DNA of 64,000 bases from Lethocerus indicus. Taxonomy: Eukaryota; Arthropoda; Insecta; Hemiptera; Belostomatidae. Under the pieces are notes generated by a model. That model made no database searches. It was not told where the DNA came from and worked only from the letters and a program-made list of their open reading frames with translations. Where the stretch lies: the NCBI GenBank assembly GCA_019843655.1, contig JACDQD010000007.1, positions 30,049,207 through 30,113,206 on the forward strand, read 5' to 3'. A program made the translations under genes and the position numbers. Below are positions 32,441-43,906 of this stretch, in pieces. Every line of letters starts with the position of its first letter. The stretch's first letter is position 1.

Positions 32441-34280
32441 CTAATTTACGTCTAAAATGCCATTTCTAGTTGTAAAACTGCATTTTTGAGGAAAATTTGT
32501 ACCTAAAATGCCTTTTTTGGGCCTAAAACCGCATTTTTTGAGCCAATTTTGGTCTAAAATATCCATTTTTAGGCTAAAAATTCAGGCTTTATTATTTTAC
32601 GTCCAAAATTCTATTTTTGGGCTTCCAAAAGCTGCATTTATGAGCCACTTTGGGTCTAAAAATGTTATTTCTTGGTCCTAAAACCGCATTTTTGGGCCAA
32701 TTTTGTGTCTAAAAATGCCTTTTGGGCCTAAAACCTACTACATTTCGGGCTAAAATGTATATTTGGGTCTAAAACCGCATTTTTTGAGCCAATTTCGGGT
32801 CTAAATATCCATTTTGGGCTGCTAAAACACGTATAAATCTGGGCCTTTTTACGTCCAAAATGCTATTTTGGCCTAAAACCGCATTTATGTGAGCTTTCAC
32901 TTCTTGGTCTAAAAATGCCATTTTGGGCCTAAAACCGCATTTATTGGCCATTTACGTCCAAAAATGCCATTTTGGGCCTAAAACCGCATTTTGGGCTAAA
33001 TTCCATAAAATGCTATATTTTTGGCTCAAAACCTGTATTTCTCGGCCATTTTACGTCCAAAAATGCTATTTTTGGCCTAAAAGCTGCATTCATGAGCCAT
33101 TTGCCTAAAAATGCCTTTTGGGCCTAAAACCGCATTTTCGGGTAATTCGGGTCTAAAAATGCCATTTTTAGGCTAAACCCGCATTTTGGGCCAATTTTTA
33201 ACTCAAAAAATGCCATTTGGTCCCAAAACCGTATTACTTTCGGCTAATTTCTGGGCTAAAATGCATTTTTGGTCCTAAAATGCCTCTTTAAATAATTTTG
33301 CGTTAAAATGCCTTTTTGGGTCTAAAACCCATTTATCAGCCATTTTACGTCCAAAATGCCATTTTCGGTCCTAAAAACCGCAAATTTAGGCCAATTTGGG
33401 TCTAAAATGCTTTTTTGGCCTAAAACCGCATTTCTGGCCAATTTAGGTCTAAAAATGCCATTTTAGGTTAAACTCCGCATTTTTAGCCAATTTACCTCCA
33501 AAATGCCATTTCTTTGGGCCTAAAATCTCAAATTTAGGGCTAATTTTGCGTATAAAATGCCATTTCTGGGCCTAAAACCGCATTGGGTAATTTAGGTCTA
33601 AAAATGCCATTTTAGGGCTAAAACCCGCATTTTTGGCCAATTTTACGTCCAATGCCATTTGTCGTAAAACCGCATTTATGAGCCAATTTCGTCTAAAATG
33701 CCATTTCTGGTCCCAAAACGCATATTTCATATATTTTAAGTTAAAATGCATTTTTGGGCCTAAAACCGCATTTTTGATTACCTCGTCTGTACTATCCATT
33801 TTGGGCTAAAAACGGTATTTCTGGGCTTTTACGTTCAAAATGCCATTTTCGGGCCTAAAACCGCATTTTGAGCCAATTTCGGGTCTAAATATCCATTTTA
33901 GGGCTAAAGAAGCGCTTGGCCATTTTTACGTCCAAAAATACACTTGGGCCTAAAACGGCGCTTTTCAGCCAATTTCGGTCTAAAATAACCATTTTAGGCT
34001 AAAACGGTATTTCAAATTTTTACGTCCAAAATGCCATTTCTGTCCCAAACCGCATTTTTGGGCCAATTACGTCTAAAATGCCTTTTTGGCCTAAAACTGC
34101 ATTTCGGCCAATTTGGGCTAAAATGCATTTTGGGCCTAAACCCGCATTTCTGTCAATTTGCGTCTAAAAATGCTTTTCTTAAGCCTAAAAACCGCATTTT
34201 CGGCCAATTTCGGGGCTAAAATGCATTTTTGGGCCTAAAACTGCATTTTGAGCCAATTTTAGGTCTAACAATGCCATTTT
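32441..34280. repeat. Array C: diverged repeat built on CCTAAAACCGCATTTTTGGGCC / TCTAAAAATGCCATTTT
   Basis: Half-units of about 20-27 bp alternate: a CCTAAAACCGCATTTTTGGG type and a GTCTAAAAATGCCATTTTTG type, with GGCCAATTTT spacers. Spacing is irregular and copies are heavily mutated. It follows satellite A directly and runs into the sequence gap. Confidence 0.9.
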
Positions 34281-34380
34281 NNNNNNNNNNNNNNNNNNNN
34301 NNNNNNNNNNNNNNNNNNNNNNNNNNNNNNNNNNNNNNNNNNNNNNNNNNNNNNNNNNNNNNNNNNNNNNNNNNNNNNNN
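34281..34380. other. Assembly gap (100 N)
   Basis: Exactly 100 N separate array C from satellite B. A round 100 usually marks a gap of unknown size, so the true amount of satellite here may be much larger. Confidence 0.98.
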
Positions 34381-37300
34381 GGAAAATCAGGGCACATTTT
34401 AAAATTTCGAAAATTTTCGATTTTTCAGCTCCTTTTAGGGGCAACTGTAACTCACTTTTGTACACTTGTGGATTGTGAATATGGGCAAAATCAGGGACAT
34501 TTTAAAATTTCGAAAATTTTCGATTTTTCAGCTCTCCTTTAGGGGCAACTGTAACTCACTTTTGTACACTTGTGGTGTGAATATGGGCAAAATCAGGGGA
34601 CATTTTAAAATTTCGAAAATTTTCGATTTTCAGCTCCCTTTTAGGGGCAACTGTAACTCACTTTTGTACACTTGTGGGTGAATATGGGCAAAATCGGGGC
34701 ACATTTTGAAATTTCGAAAATTTTCGATTTTCAGCTCTCCTTTTAGGGGCAACTGTAACTCACTTTACACACTTGTGGCACAAAATCGGGGACATTTTAA
34801 AATTTCAAAATTTTCGATTTTCAGCTCTCCTTTTAGAGGCAACTGTAACTCACTTTATACACTTGTGGTGTGAATATGGGCAAAATCGGGGCACATTTTA
34901 AAATTTCGAAAATTTTCGATTTTTCAGCTCTCCTTTTAGGGGCAACTGTAACTCACTTTTATACACTTGTGGACCGAATATGGGCAAAATCAGGGCATTT
35001 TTAAATTTCGAAAATTTTCGATTTTCAGCTCTCTTTTAGGGGCAACTGTAACTCACTTTTACACTTGTGGTGTGATATGGGCAAAATCAGGGGCACATTT
35101 TTGAAATTTCGAAAATTTTCGATTTTTCAGCTCTCCTTTCAGGGGCAACTGTAACTCACTTTTGTACACTTGTGGTGTGAATATGGGCAAAATCGGGGCA
35201 CATTTTAAAATTTCGAAAATTTTCGATTTTTCAGCTCTCCTTGGGAGCAACTGTAACTCACTTTTGTACACTTGTGGGTGAATATGGGCAAAATCAGGGC
35301 ACATTTTAAAATTTCGAAAATTTTCGATTTTCAGCTCTCCTTTTAGGGGCAACTGTAACTCACTTTTTGTACACTTGTGGTGTGGACCGAATAGGCAAAA
35401 TCAGGGGACATTTTAAAATTTCGAAAATTTTCGATTTTCATCTTTTAGGGGCAACATTTTAACTTGTGGTGTGAATTTCAAAGGCACATTTTAAAATTTC
35501 AAAAATTTTCGATTTTTCAGCTCTCCTTTTAGGGGCAACTGTAACTCACTTTTTATACTTGTGGTGTGAATATGGGCAAAATCGGGGACATTTTAAATTT
35601 CGAAAAGATTTTGGGAGAGCAACTTTTAGCCAAAATCAGGGCACATTTTAAAATTTCGAAAATTTTCGATTTTCAGCTCTCCTTTTAGAACAACTGTAAC
35701 TCACTTTTGTAACTTGTGGTGTGAATATCGGGGCAAAATCAGGGCATTTTTAAAATTTCGAAAATTTTCGATTTTTCAGCTCTCCTTTAGGGCAACTGTA
35801 ACTCACTTTTGTAACTCACTTTTACACTTGTGGTTGTGGCACATTTTAAAATTTGTGAATATGGGCAAAATCAGGGCACATTTTAAAATTTCGAAAAGCT
35901 CTCCTTTTTTTCGACTTGTGGTGTTTTCAGCACATTTTTAAAATTTCTCGATTTTTCCTTTTAGGGGCAACTGTAACTCACTTTTGTACACTTGTGGTGT
36001 GAATATGGGCAAAATCAGGGCACATTTTAAAATTTCAAAAATTTTCGATTTTTCAGCTCTCCTTTTAGCTCTCCTTTTAGGCAACTGTAACTCACTTTTG
36101 GGCAAAATACACTTGTGGCTCCCCTTTGTGTAACTCACTTTAATATGGGCAAAATCGGGGCACATTTTTAAAATTTCGAAAATTTTCGATTTTCAGCTCA
36201 CTACACTTGTGGTGTATAGGCAAAATCCATTTTTTATTTTCGATTTTCAGCTCTCCTTTTAGGGGCAACTGTAACTCACTTTTGTACACTTGTGGTGTGA
36301 ATATGGGCAAAATCGGGGGACATTTTTAAAATTTCGAAAATTTTCGATTTTTCAGCTCTCCTTTTAGGGGCAACTGTAACTCACTTTTGTACACTTGTGG
36401 GCCGAATATGGGCAAAATCGGGGCACATTTTTAAAATTTCGAAAATTTTCGATTTTTCAGCTCTCCTTTTAGGGGCAACTGTAACTCACTTTTGTACACT
36501 TGTGGGCCGAATATGGGCAAAATCGGGGCACATTTTTAAAATTTCGAAAATTTTCGATTTTTCAGCTCTCCTTTTAGGGGCAACTGTAACTCACTTTTGT
36601 ACACTTGTGGGCCGAATATGGGCAAAATCGGGGCACATTTTTAAAATTTCGAAAATTTTCGATTTTTCAGCTCTCCTTTTAGGGGCAACTGTAACTCACT
36701 TTTATACACTTGTGGGCCGAATATGGGCAAAATCGGGGCACATTTTTAAAATTTCGAAAATTTTCGATTTTTCAGCTCTCCTTTTAGGGGCAACTGTAAC
36801 TCACTTTTGTACACTTGTGGGCCGAATATGGGCAAAATCGGGCACATTTTAAAATTTCGAAAATTTTCGATTTTCAGCTCTCCTTTAGGGCAACTGTAAC
36901 TCACTTTTGTACACTTGTGGTGTGAATATGGGCAAAATCAGGGCACATTTTAAAATTTCGAAAATTTTCGATTTTTCAGCTCTCCTTTTAGGGGCAACTG
37001 TAACTCACTTTTGTACACTTGTGGTGTGAATATGGGCAAAATCGGGGCACATTTTTAAAATTTCGAAAATTTTCGATTTTTCAGCTCTCCTTTTAGGGGC
37101 AACTGTAACTCACTTTTGTACACTTGTGGTGTGAATATGGGCAAAATCGGGGCACATTTTTAAAATTTCGAAAATTTTCGATTTTTCAGCTCCCCTTTTA
37201 GGGGCAACTGTAACTCACTTTTGTACACTTGTGGTGTGAATATGGGCAAAATCGGGGCACATTTTTAAAATTTCGAAAATTTTCGATTTTTCAGCTCCCC

Positions 37301-38680
37301 TTTTAGGGGCAACTGTAACTCACTTTTGTACACTTGTGGTGTGAATATGGGCAAAATCGGGGCACATTTTTAAAATTTCGAAAATTTTCGATTTTTCAGC
37401 TCCCCTTTTAGGGGCAACTGTAACTCACTTTTGTACACTTGTGGTGTGAATATGGGCAAAATCGGGGACATTTTTAAAATTTCGAAAATTTTCGATTTTT
37501 CAGCTCTCCTTTAGGGCAACTGTAACTCACTTTTATACACTTGTGGTGCCGATTTTCGATTTTTAGCTCTCTTTTAGGGGCAAAATCAGGGCACATTTTA
37601 AAATTTCGAAAATTTTCGATTTTCAGCTCTCCTTTTAGGGGCAACTGTAACTCACTTTTGTACACTTGTGGTGTGAATATGGGCAAAATCGGGGCACATT
37701 TTTAAAATTTCGAAAATTTTCGATTTTTCAGCTCTCCTTTTAGGGGCAACTGTAACTCACTTTTGTACACTTGTGGTGTGAATGGGCAAAATCGGGGCAA
37801 AATCGGGGACATTTTAAAATTTCGAAAATTTTCGATTTTTCAGCTCTCCTTTTAGGGGCAACTGTAACTCACTTTTGTACACTTGTGGTGTGAATATGGG
37901 CAAAATCGGGGCACATTTTTAAAATTTCGAAAATTTTCGATTTTTCAGCTCCCCTTTTAGGGGCAACTGTAACTCACTTTTGTACACTTGTGGTGTGAAT
38001 ATGGGCAAAATCGGGGCACATTTTTAAAATTTCGAAAATTTTCGATTTTTCAGCTCCTTTTAGGGGCAACTGTAACTCACTTTTATACACTTGTGGTGTG
38101 AATATGGGCAAAATCGGGGCACATTTTTAAAATTTCGAAAATTTTCGATTTTTCAGCTCTCCTTTTAGGGGCAACTGTAACTCACTTTTATACACTTGTG
38201 GTGTGAATATGGGCAAAATCAGGCAACTGTAACTCACTTTTATACTTGTGGTGTGAATATGGGCAAAATCACATTTTAAAATTTCGAAAATTTTCGATTT
38301 TTCAGCTCTCCTTTTAGGGGCAACTGTAACTCACTTTTATACACTTGTGGTGTGAATATGGGCAAAATCGGGGCACATTTTTAAAATTTCGAAAATTTTC
38401 GATTTTTCAGCTCTCCTTTTAGGGGCAACTGTAACTCACTTTTATACACTTGTGGTGTGAATATGGGACATTTTAAATTTCAATTTTCGAATCGGGGCAC
38501 ATGGGCAAAATCGGGCACATTTTAAAATTTCGAAAATTTTCGATTTTTCAGCTCTCCTTTTAGGGGCAACTGTAACTTTTGTCACTTGTGGTGTGAATTG
38601 GGCAAAATATTTTCGTTAGCTCCCCTTTAGGGGCAACTGTAACTCACTTTTATACACTTGTTTGGCAAAATCGGGGTCAG
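34381..38680 (-). repeat. Satellite B: 105-bp tandem repeat, about 40 copies, reverse-complement relative of satellite A
   Basis: The unit contains AATATGGGCAAAATCGGGGC, ACATTTTTAAAATTTCGAAA, ATTTTCGATTTTTCAGCTCT, CCTTTTAGGGGCAACTGTAA and CTCACTTTTGTACACTTGTG. AATATG recurs at 36405, 36510 and 36615, giving 105 bp. Against the reverse complement of A it shares TTTTAGGGGCAA, TGTAACTCAC, GTACACTTGTGG, GAATATGGG and CGAAAATTTTCG in the same order. Copies around 36.3-38.4 kb are homogeneous; those near 35.4-36.2 kb and the right edge are scrambled. Confidence 0.96.
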
Positions 38681-41560
38681 CTAAAATAACATTTTTGAGC
38701 TAAAAATAGCATTTTTGAGCTAAAAAACAGCATTTTGAGCTAAAAATTGCATTTTTGAGCTAAAATTATTGCATTTCTGGGGTTAAAATGGCATTTTGCG
38801 GGCAAAAATTACAGTTTTGGAGTTAAAATGGCATTTTGGGGCTTAAAATGGCACTTTGGGAGTGCTAAAATGGCATTTTGGTTAAAAATGGCAGTTTTGG
38901 AGTTAAAATAGCATTTTTGAGCTAAATATGGCAGTTTTGGAGCTAATAATGGCATTTATAGGTAAAAATATCATTTTGTTTAAAAATGACATTTTGGTTT
39001 TTAAAATGTCATTTTGTGTTAAAATTGTCATTTTGTAGTTAAAATTTTGGGTTAAAAAGGCAGTTTTGAGCTAAAATTGCATTTTGGGGTAAAATTGCAT
39101 TTTGAGCTAAAATTGCATTTTCTTTGCTAAAATTGAATTTTTGGGGCTAATATTGGCATTTTATGGCTAAAAATGGCATTTTGTGTTTAAAAATGTCATT
39201 TTTGTGTTTAAAAAGTCATTTTGGTGTTAAAAATGGCATTTTGGGGTTAAAAATGGTACTCTTGGAGCTAAAAATGGCATTTTGGGGGTTAAAAATGGCA
39301 GTTTTGGAGCTAAAAATGGCATTTGGAACTTTAAATTGGCAGTTTTGGAGTTAATAATGGCATTTTATGGGCTAAAAATGTTATTTTTGTGTTTAAAAGT
39401 GTCATTTTTGTTTTTAAAAATGTCATTTTTGGAGTTAAAAATGGCAGTTTTTGAGCTAAAAATGGCATTTTGGTGGTTAAAAATGGCAGTTGTGGAGCTA
39501 AAAATGGCAATTTGGATGTTTAAAATGGCAGTTTTGGAGTTAAATATGGCATTTTGGGGGCTAAAAATGGCAGTTTTGGAGCTAATAATGGCATTTTATG
39601 GGCTAAAAATGGCAGTTTTGGAGTTAAATATGGCATTTTGGGGGCTAAAAATGGCAGTTTTGGAGCTAATAATGGCATTTTATGGGCTAAAAATGTCATT
39701 TTTGAGTTTTAAAATGTCATTTTTGTGTTTAAAAACCTCATTTTTGTTTTTAAAAATGTCATTTTTGTGTTTATAATGGAAGTTTAGGAGCTAAAAATGG
39801 CATTTTGGGAGTTAAAAATGGTAGTTTTGGAGTTAAAAATGGTAGTTTTGGAGCTAAAATGGATTTTGGGGTTAAAAATGGCAGTTTTGGAGCTAATAAT
39901 TTCATTTTATGGGCTAAGAATGTCAATTTTGTGTTTAAAAATGTCATTTTTGGAGTTAAAATTGGCATTTTGGAGGCTAAAAATGGCAGTTTTTGAGCTA
40001 AAAATGGCATTTTGGGGGTTAAAAATGGCAGTTTTTGAGTTAAAAATGGCATTTTGGGTCTAAAAATGGCATTTTGGGGGCTAAAAATGGCAGTTATGGA
40101 GCTAAAAATAGCATTTTTGGAGCTAATAATGGCATTTTATGGGCTAAAAATTGCATTTTTTGAGCTAAAAATCACATTTTTGGAGCTAATAATGGCATTT
40201 TATGGGCTAAAAATTGCATTTTTTGAGCTAAAAATCACATTTTTGGAGCTAAAAATGGCATTTTGGGAGTTAAAAATGGCAGTTTTTGAGCTAAAAATGG
40301 CATTTTGGGGGCTAAAAATGGCAGTTTTGGAGCTAATAATGGCATTTTATGGACTAAAAATGTCATTTTTGAGTTTAAAAATGTCATTTTTGTGTTTAAA
40401 AACCTCATTTTTGTTTTTTAAAAATGTCATTTTGTAAAATGGTTTATAAAAAATGGAAGCATTTTAGGAGCTATGGTCTAAAATGGCATTTTGGGAGTTA
40501 AAAATGGCAGTTTTGGAGCTAAAAATGGGATTTTGGGGGTTAAAAATGGCAGTTGTGGAGTTAAAAATGGCATTTTGGGTCTAAAAATGGCATTTTGGGG
40601 GCTAATAATGGCATTTTATGGGCTAAAAATTGCATTTTTTGAGCTAAAAATCACATTTTTGGAGCTAATAGGGGCATTTTATGGGCTAAAAATGTCATTT
40701 TTGTGTTAAAAATGGCAGTTTTGGAGTTAAAAATGGGATTTTGTGGGTTAAAAATGGCAGTTTTGGAGCTAAAAATAGCATTTTGGGAGCTAATAATGTC
40801 ATTTTATGGGCTAAGAATGTCAATTTTGTGTTTAAAAATGTCATTTTATGGTCTAAAAATGGCATTTTTGTGTTTAAAAATGTCATTTTTGGAGTTAAAA
40901 ATGGCATTTTGGAGGCTAAAAATGGCAGTTTTGGAGCTAAAAATGGCATTTTGGGCAGTTAAAATGGCAGTTTTGGAGCTAAAATGGCATTTTGCTAAAA
41001 ATGTTTAAAATGGCATGAGCTTGGGTCTAAAAATGGCATTTTGGGGCTAAAATGGCAGTTATGGAGCTAAAAATAGCATTTTTGGAGCTAATAATGGCAT
41101 TTTTTGGGCTAATATTTGCATTTTTTGAGCTAAAAATTGCATTTTTTGAGCTAAAAATTGCATTTTTTGAGCTGAAAATTACATTTTTTGAGCTAAAAAT
41201 TGCATTTTTTGAGCTAAAAATCGCATTTTTGGAGCTAATAGTGGCATTTAATGGGCTAAAAATGTCATTTTTGTGTTAAAATGGCAGTTTTGGAGCTAAA
41301 AATGGGATTTTGGGGTTAAAATGGCAGTTTTGGAGCTAAAATAGCATTTTGGAGCTAATAATGTCATTTTATGGGCTAAGAATGTCAATTTTGTGTTTAA
41401 GAATGTCATTTTATGGTCTAAAAATGGCATTTCAGTGTTAAAATGGCATTTTGGAGTTAAAAAATTGCATTTTGGGTCTAAAAATGGCATTTTGGGTCTA
41501 AAATGGCATTTTGGGTCTAAAATGGCATTTTTGGCGCCAAAATGCCATTTTTCGTGCTGA
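38681..41560. repeat. Array D: about 20-21-bp repeat (TAAAAATGGCATTTTGG type)
   Basis: Units such as GCTAAAAATGGCATTTTGGG and GTTAAAAATGGCAGTTTTGG alternate with variants in GTCATTTTTGTGTTT and GCATTTTTTGAGC. The near-21-bp period gives long open frames of 7-residue repeats on both strands (for example KMAVLEL/KMAFWGL), a by-product of the period. The interior unit resembles array C (TAAAAATGCCATTTT in reverse complement). Confidence 0.93.
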
Positions 41561-42066
41561 AAATGTTTTGGGTTTGGGGAAACGCTGCATGTTTGGGCTA
41601 AATTTTTACGCCTCAAAACTGCATTTTTACGGCTTAAAAAACCGTATTGTTGGGCCGATTTTGTGCCTAAAAAACCGGTACTTTTCGGGGGTAAAAACCG
41701 GTTTCCAGGTCTTTTTATCGGTAGTTAGAAAGAACCTGTTAGGTCAGGTTTTAGTTGATAACCGCTGTATAGATCCGATGTACGGTTGAAAACAATACGA
41801 ATATCATCAAAATATTTCCTGGTCGGTGAAAATTTTGCCCGAAGAGACTAACAACAACAACAACACCGCCGCTACTGAAGATGGCGAGCGGCCGAAATCG
41901 GTCCTCGGCGTGAGGAGACAGAAACGAACAAAATCTACACTAAATGGTCTCCTGAATCAGCTACATAGCGAAAAATCGCTGCCGGTCGATCGATCCTTAA
42001 TCGAAAAGTGGCCAACGATTGTCGAACGAAAAGGCTTCATTATTCGCCGACACAACAATCCAATAC

Positions 42067-42127
<61 letters not shown>

Positions 42128-42374
42128 GTAAATTTCGACAGCCGAACTCCTCTTTCATCTGAAAGAATTAATGGAAGTTTATTAACATAGTACTCATTGG
42201 GATATAAAATATTTTTGATAATTATTTATTGACACTATTTGAAAATTTCTTCTAGTATTATTCCGTTTCATGCATCAATCTTCATGCATAATTTTATTTA
42301 CAGCTAAATATTTCTCCGATCCCTTTCTGAGATTTAAAGTATATATAAATAAATTACTTGTATGATTTAATATA
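41561..42374. other. Satellite right flank
   Basis: Diverged satellite-like words end near 41710. A short foldback-family fragment (CGCTACTGAAGATGGCGAGC, then GTGAGGAGACAGAAACGAAC) lies at about 41866-41945, and a (TA)n tract at 42069-42123. No gene was recognised. Confidence 0.6.
42069..42123. repeat. (TA)n microsatellite
   Basis: Perfect run of about 55 bp. Confidence 0.95.
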
Positions 42375-42599
42375 TATATACATATACGGTGCCAGCTGAT
42401 CGACCAAGCTAGTTGCTCTATATATAGGTGGCAGTGGCCATACATATATCGAGGTCACACAAAATATAATGACCCTGTATGACAAATAATTAACTTTCGA
42501 AATATTCCGCTTTACGCATTCGTGATTGTTGTTGAACATTTCTTTCAGTCTATTTTACCCGGGTATATTTATTTATATAATACGTTTCCATTAACGGTT

Positions 42600-42603
<4 letters not shown>

Positions 42604-42659
<56 letters not shown>
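42604..42659. repeat. (TA)n microsatellite
   Basis: Perfect run of about 56 bp directly before the mariner end. Confidence 0.95.
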
Positions 42660-42662
<3 letters not shown>

Positions 42663-43031
42663 GGACCGGAAAGTAATGTCGTTCTATTACGCTAAATACA
42701 GAGTCTTTATTTTTAATCGACGATGTATTCTCCCCATCATCGTCAATATAAACTTCCGAGGCGAACCCTAGAAAAAATTAACGAATAGTGGGATTTCAAC
42801 TTATACCGAGCGGCTTATTAAGCGGCGAAACGTTCGCAAATTCCGACGTTGTCCAAAATGCCGTCTCTAGATATTTTGCCGAACAACCGATTAATTTTTA
42901 TCGACGACGAATTGAAATTTACTCGCGGACGGCAAGGGTCATTCACAATGACGGGAATACACATCGATTAAAATGTATTCTGTTTGTATGTGAGCGTAAG
43001 AAAACGACAATACTTTCCCCGGTCCCCTAAT
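42660..43031 (+). mobile_element. Mariner remnant carrying the transposase C-terminus
   Basis: The ends are inverted repeats: GTGGGACCGGAAAGTAATGT at left, and the reverse complement of GACAATACTTTCCCCGGTCC at right. Inside, the plus strand reads LLSGETFANSDVVQNAVSRY, then FAEQPINFYRRRIEI and VIHNDGNT. This corresponds to the segment after the last catalytic acidic residue in mariner transposases. The N-terminal two-thirds are deleted. Confidence 0.85.
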
Positions 43032-43240
43032 ATATATATATATATATATATTTTTATTTTTAAACGTCTCCGCCGTTAATGAAAACGTTTTATACAAAAT
43101 AAATATAGCTAGTTGAAATAGACTAGAAAAAAGTTCATTATTTGTCATACACATTATATTTTGTATGACTTTGATATATGGCCACTGCCACCTGAATATA
43201 GGGCACCAAGTTTGATCGATCAGTTGGCACCGTATATATA

Positions 43241-43694
43241 TATATATAATAAATGTGTATTTTTAGGATTAAAATGCATGTGGTAATATGGAAATAGAAG
43301 AGATATTCAACATTGATCCCGAAGCCCGTACAGCCGAACGTTTCAAGAGTTCAGCGCAAGTCGAACACTGAATATGGTTTAAAATCCCGACAAAAACTGT
43401 AATATTGAGTATAAAAGTTATATTTAGACGGGATACGAGTGTTATGTGGGTTGTGGACGGGAAAATGAATATTATACATTCGGGTATTGTGGACGGGATA
43501 GGGGTGCGACCTCTATGGCGAGTGGTCACGTGACGTTTTGTTTAGTCGATCAGCTGTTTATATTGTCCACAGCCGGACTTGTACAAAATCGGTCGTCGAC
43601 AGCTCTGTCGGTGGGTGGGCCGGCGATGTGAAATCTCCCGAAACAGCGGACAGACAGACAGACAGACTGTTCCCGTCGAGGCGAGCCGGTCGCA
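43241..43694 (+). promoter_or_regulatory. 5' flank and probable 5' UTR of the MBOAT7-type gene
   Basis: The 200 bp before the ATG at 43695 are clearly richer in GC than the AT-rich sequence to the left, with several CpG. A (CAGA)n tract at about 43652-43667 lies 28 bp before the start codon. No confident TATA box was found. Confidence 0.4.
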
Positions 43695-43906
43695 ATGGAT
43701 TGGGAGGACGCGATATACCTCGGCCTGCTGTTGTGCTCGTCTCTGGTCGGCCTCTGGTTCAGGAGTTTGGCCGATAAGTCCGAGAGGAAATGTCTGGCGT
43801 CCGGTGTCGGCCTGGCCGTCGTCGTACTCACTTCGGGCCTCCACTCGCTACACCCTCTGATACTCGTACTCGCCAACTGGTTAATCATCGATCGCTTCAA
43901 AACCAA
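43695..43906 (+). CDS. MBOAT7: MBOAT7 exon 1
   Basis: It starts MDWEDAIYLGLLLCSSLVGL and includes two hydrophobic segments with HSLHPLILVLANWLI between and after them, as in the family N-terminus. It is 212 nt and ends AA|GTCAGT in phase 2, which matches exon 2. Confidence 0.85.

Larger units (their letters stand above)
42375..43240. mobile_element. Foldback element with arms of about 120 bp, interrupted by a mariner remnant
   Basis: The left arm (about 42385-42540) and right arm (about 43130-43236) are reverse complements. They share CGGTGCCA(A/G)CTGATCGA, GGTGGCAGTGGCCATA, ACAAAATATAATG and TGTATGACAAATAAT in matching order. The arms end in (TA) runs, compatible with a TA target. Between them lie a (TA)n microsatellite and a mariner-derived element. 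No coding sequence of the outer element remains visible. Confidence 0.75.

Noticed and set aside
36397..36852. 151-codon open frame in satellite B (GRIWAKSGHIFKISKIFDF repeats)
   Set aside because: It is a by-product of a 105-bp unit (35 codons) without stops in that frame. Neighbouring units of slightly different length break it.
25357..38680. CRISPR-like regular repeats
   Set aside because: The repeats are contiguous 104-105-bp units with no unique spacers, in a eukaryotic genome.
39282..39776. 164-codon frame of MAVLEL/MAFWGL repeats in array D
   Set aside because: It results from the 20-21-bp period; frames are open on both strands and the peptide is low-complexity.
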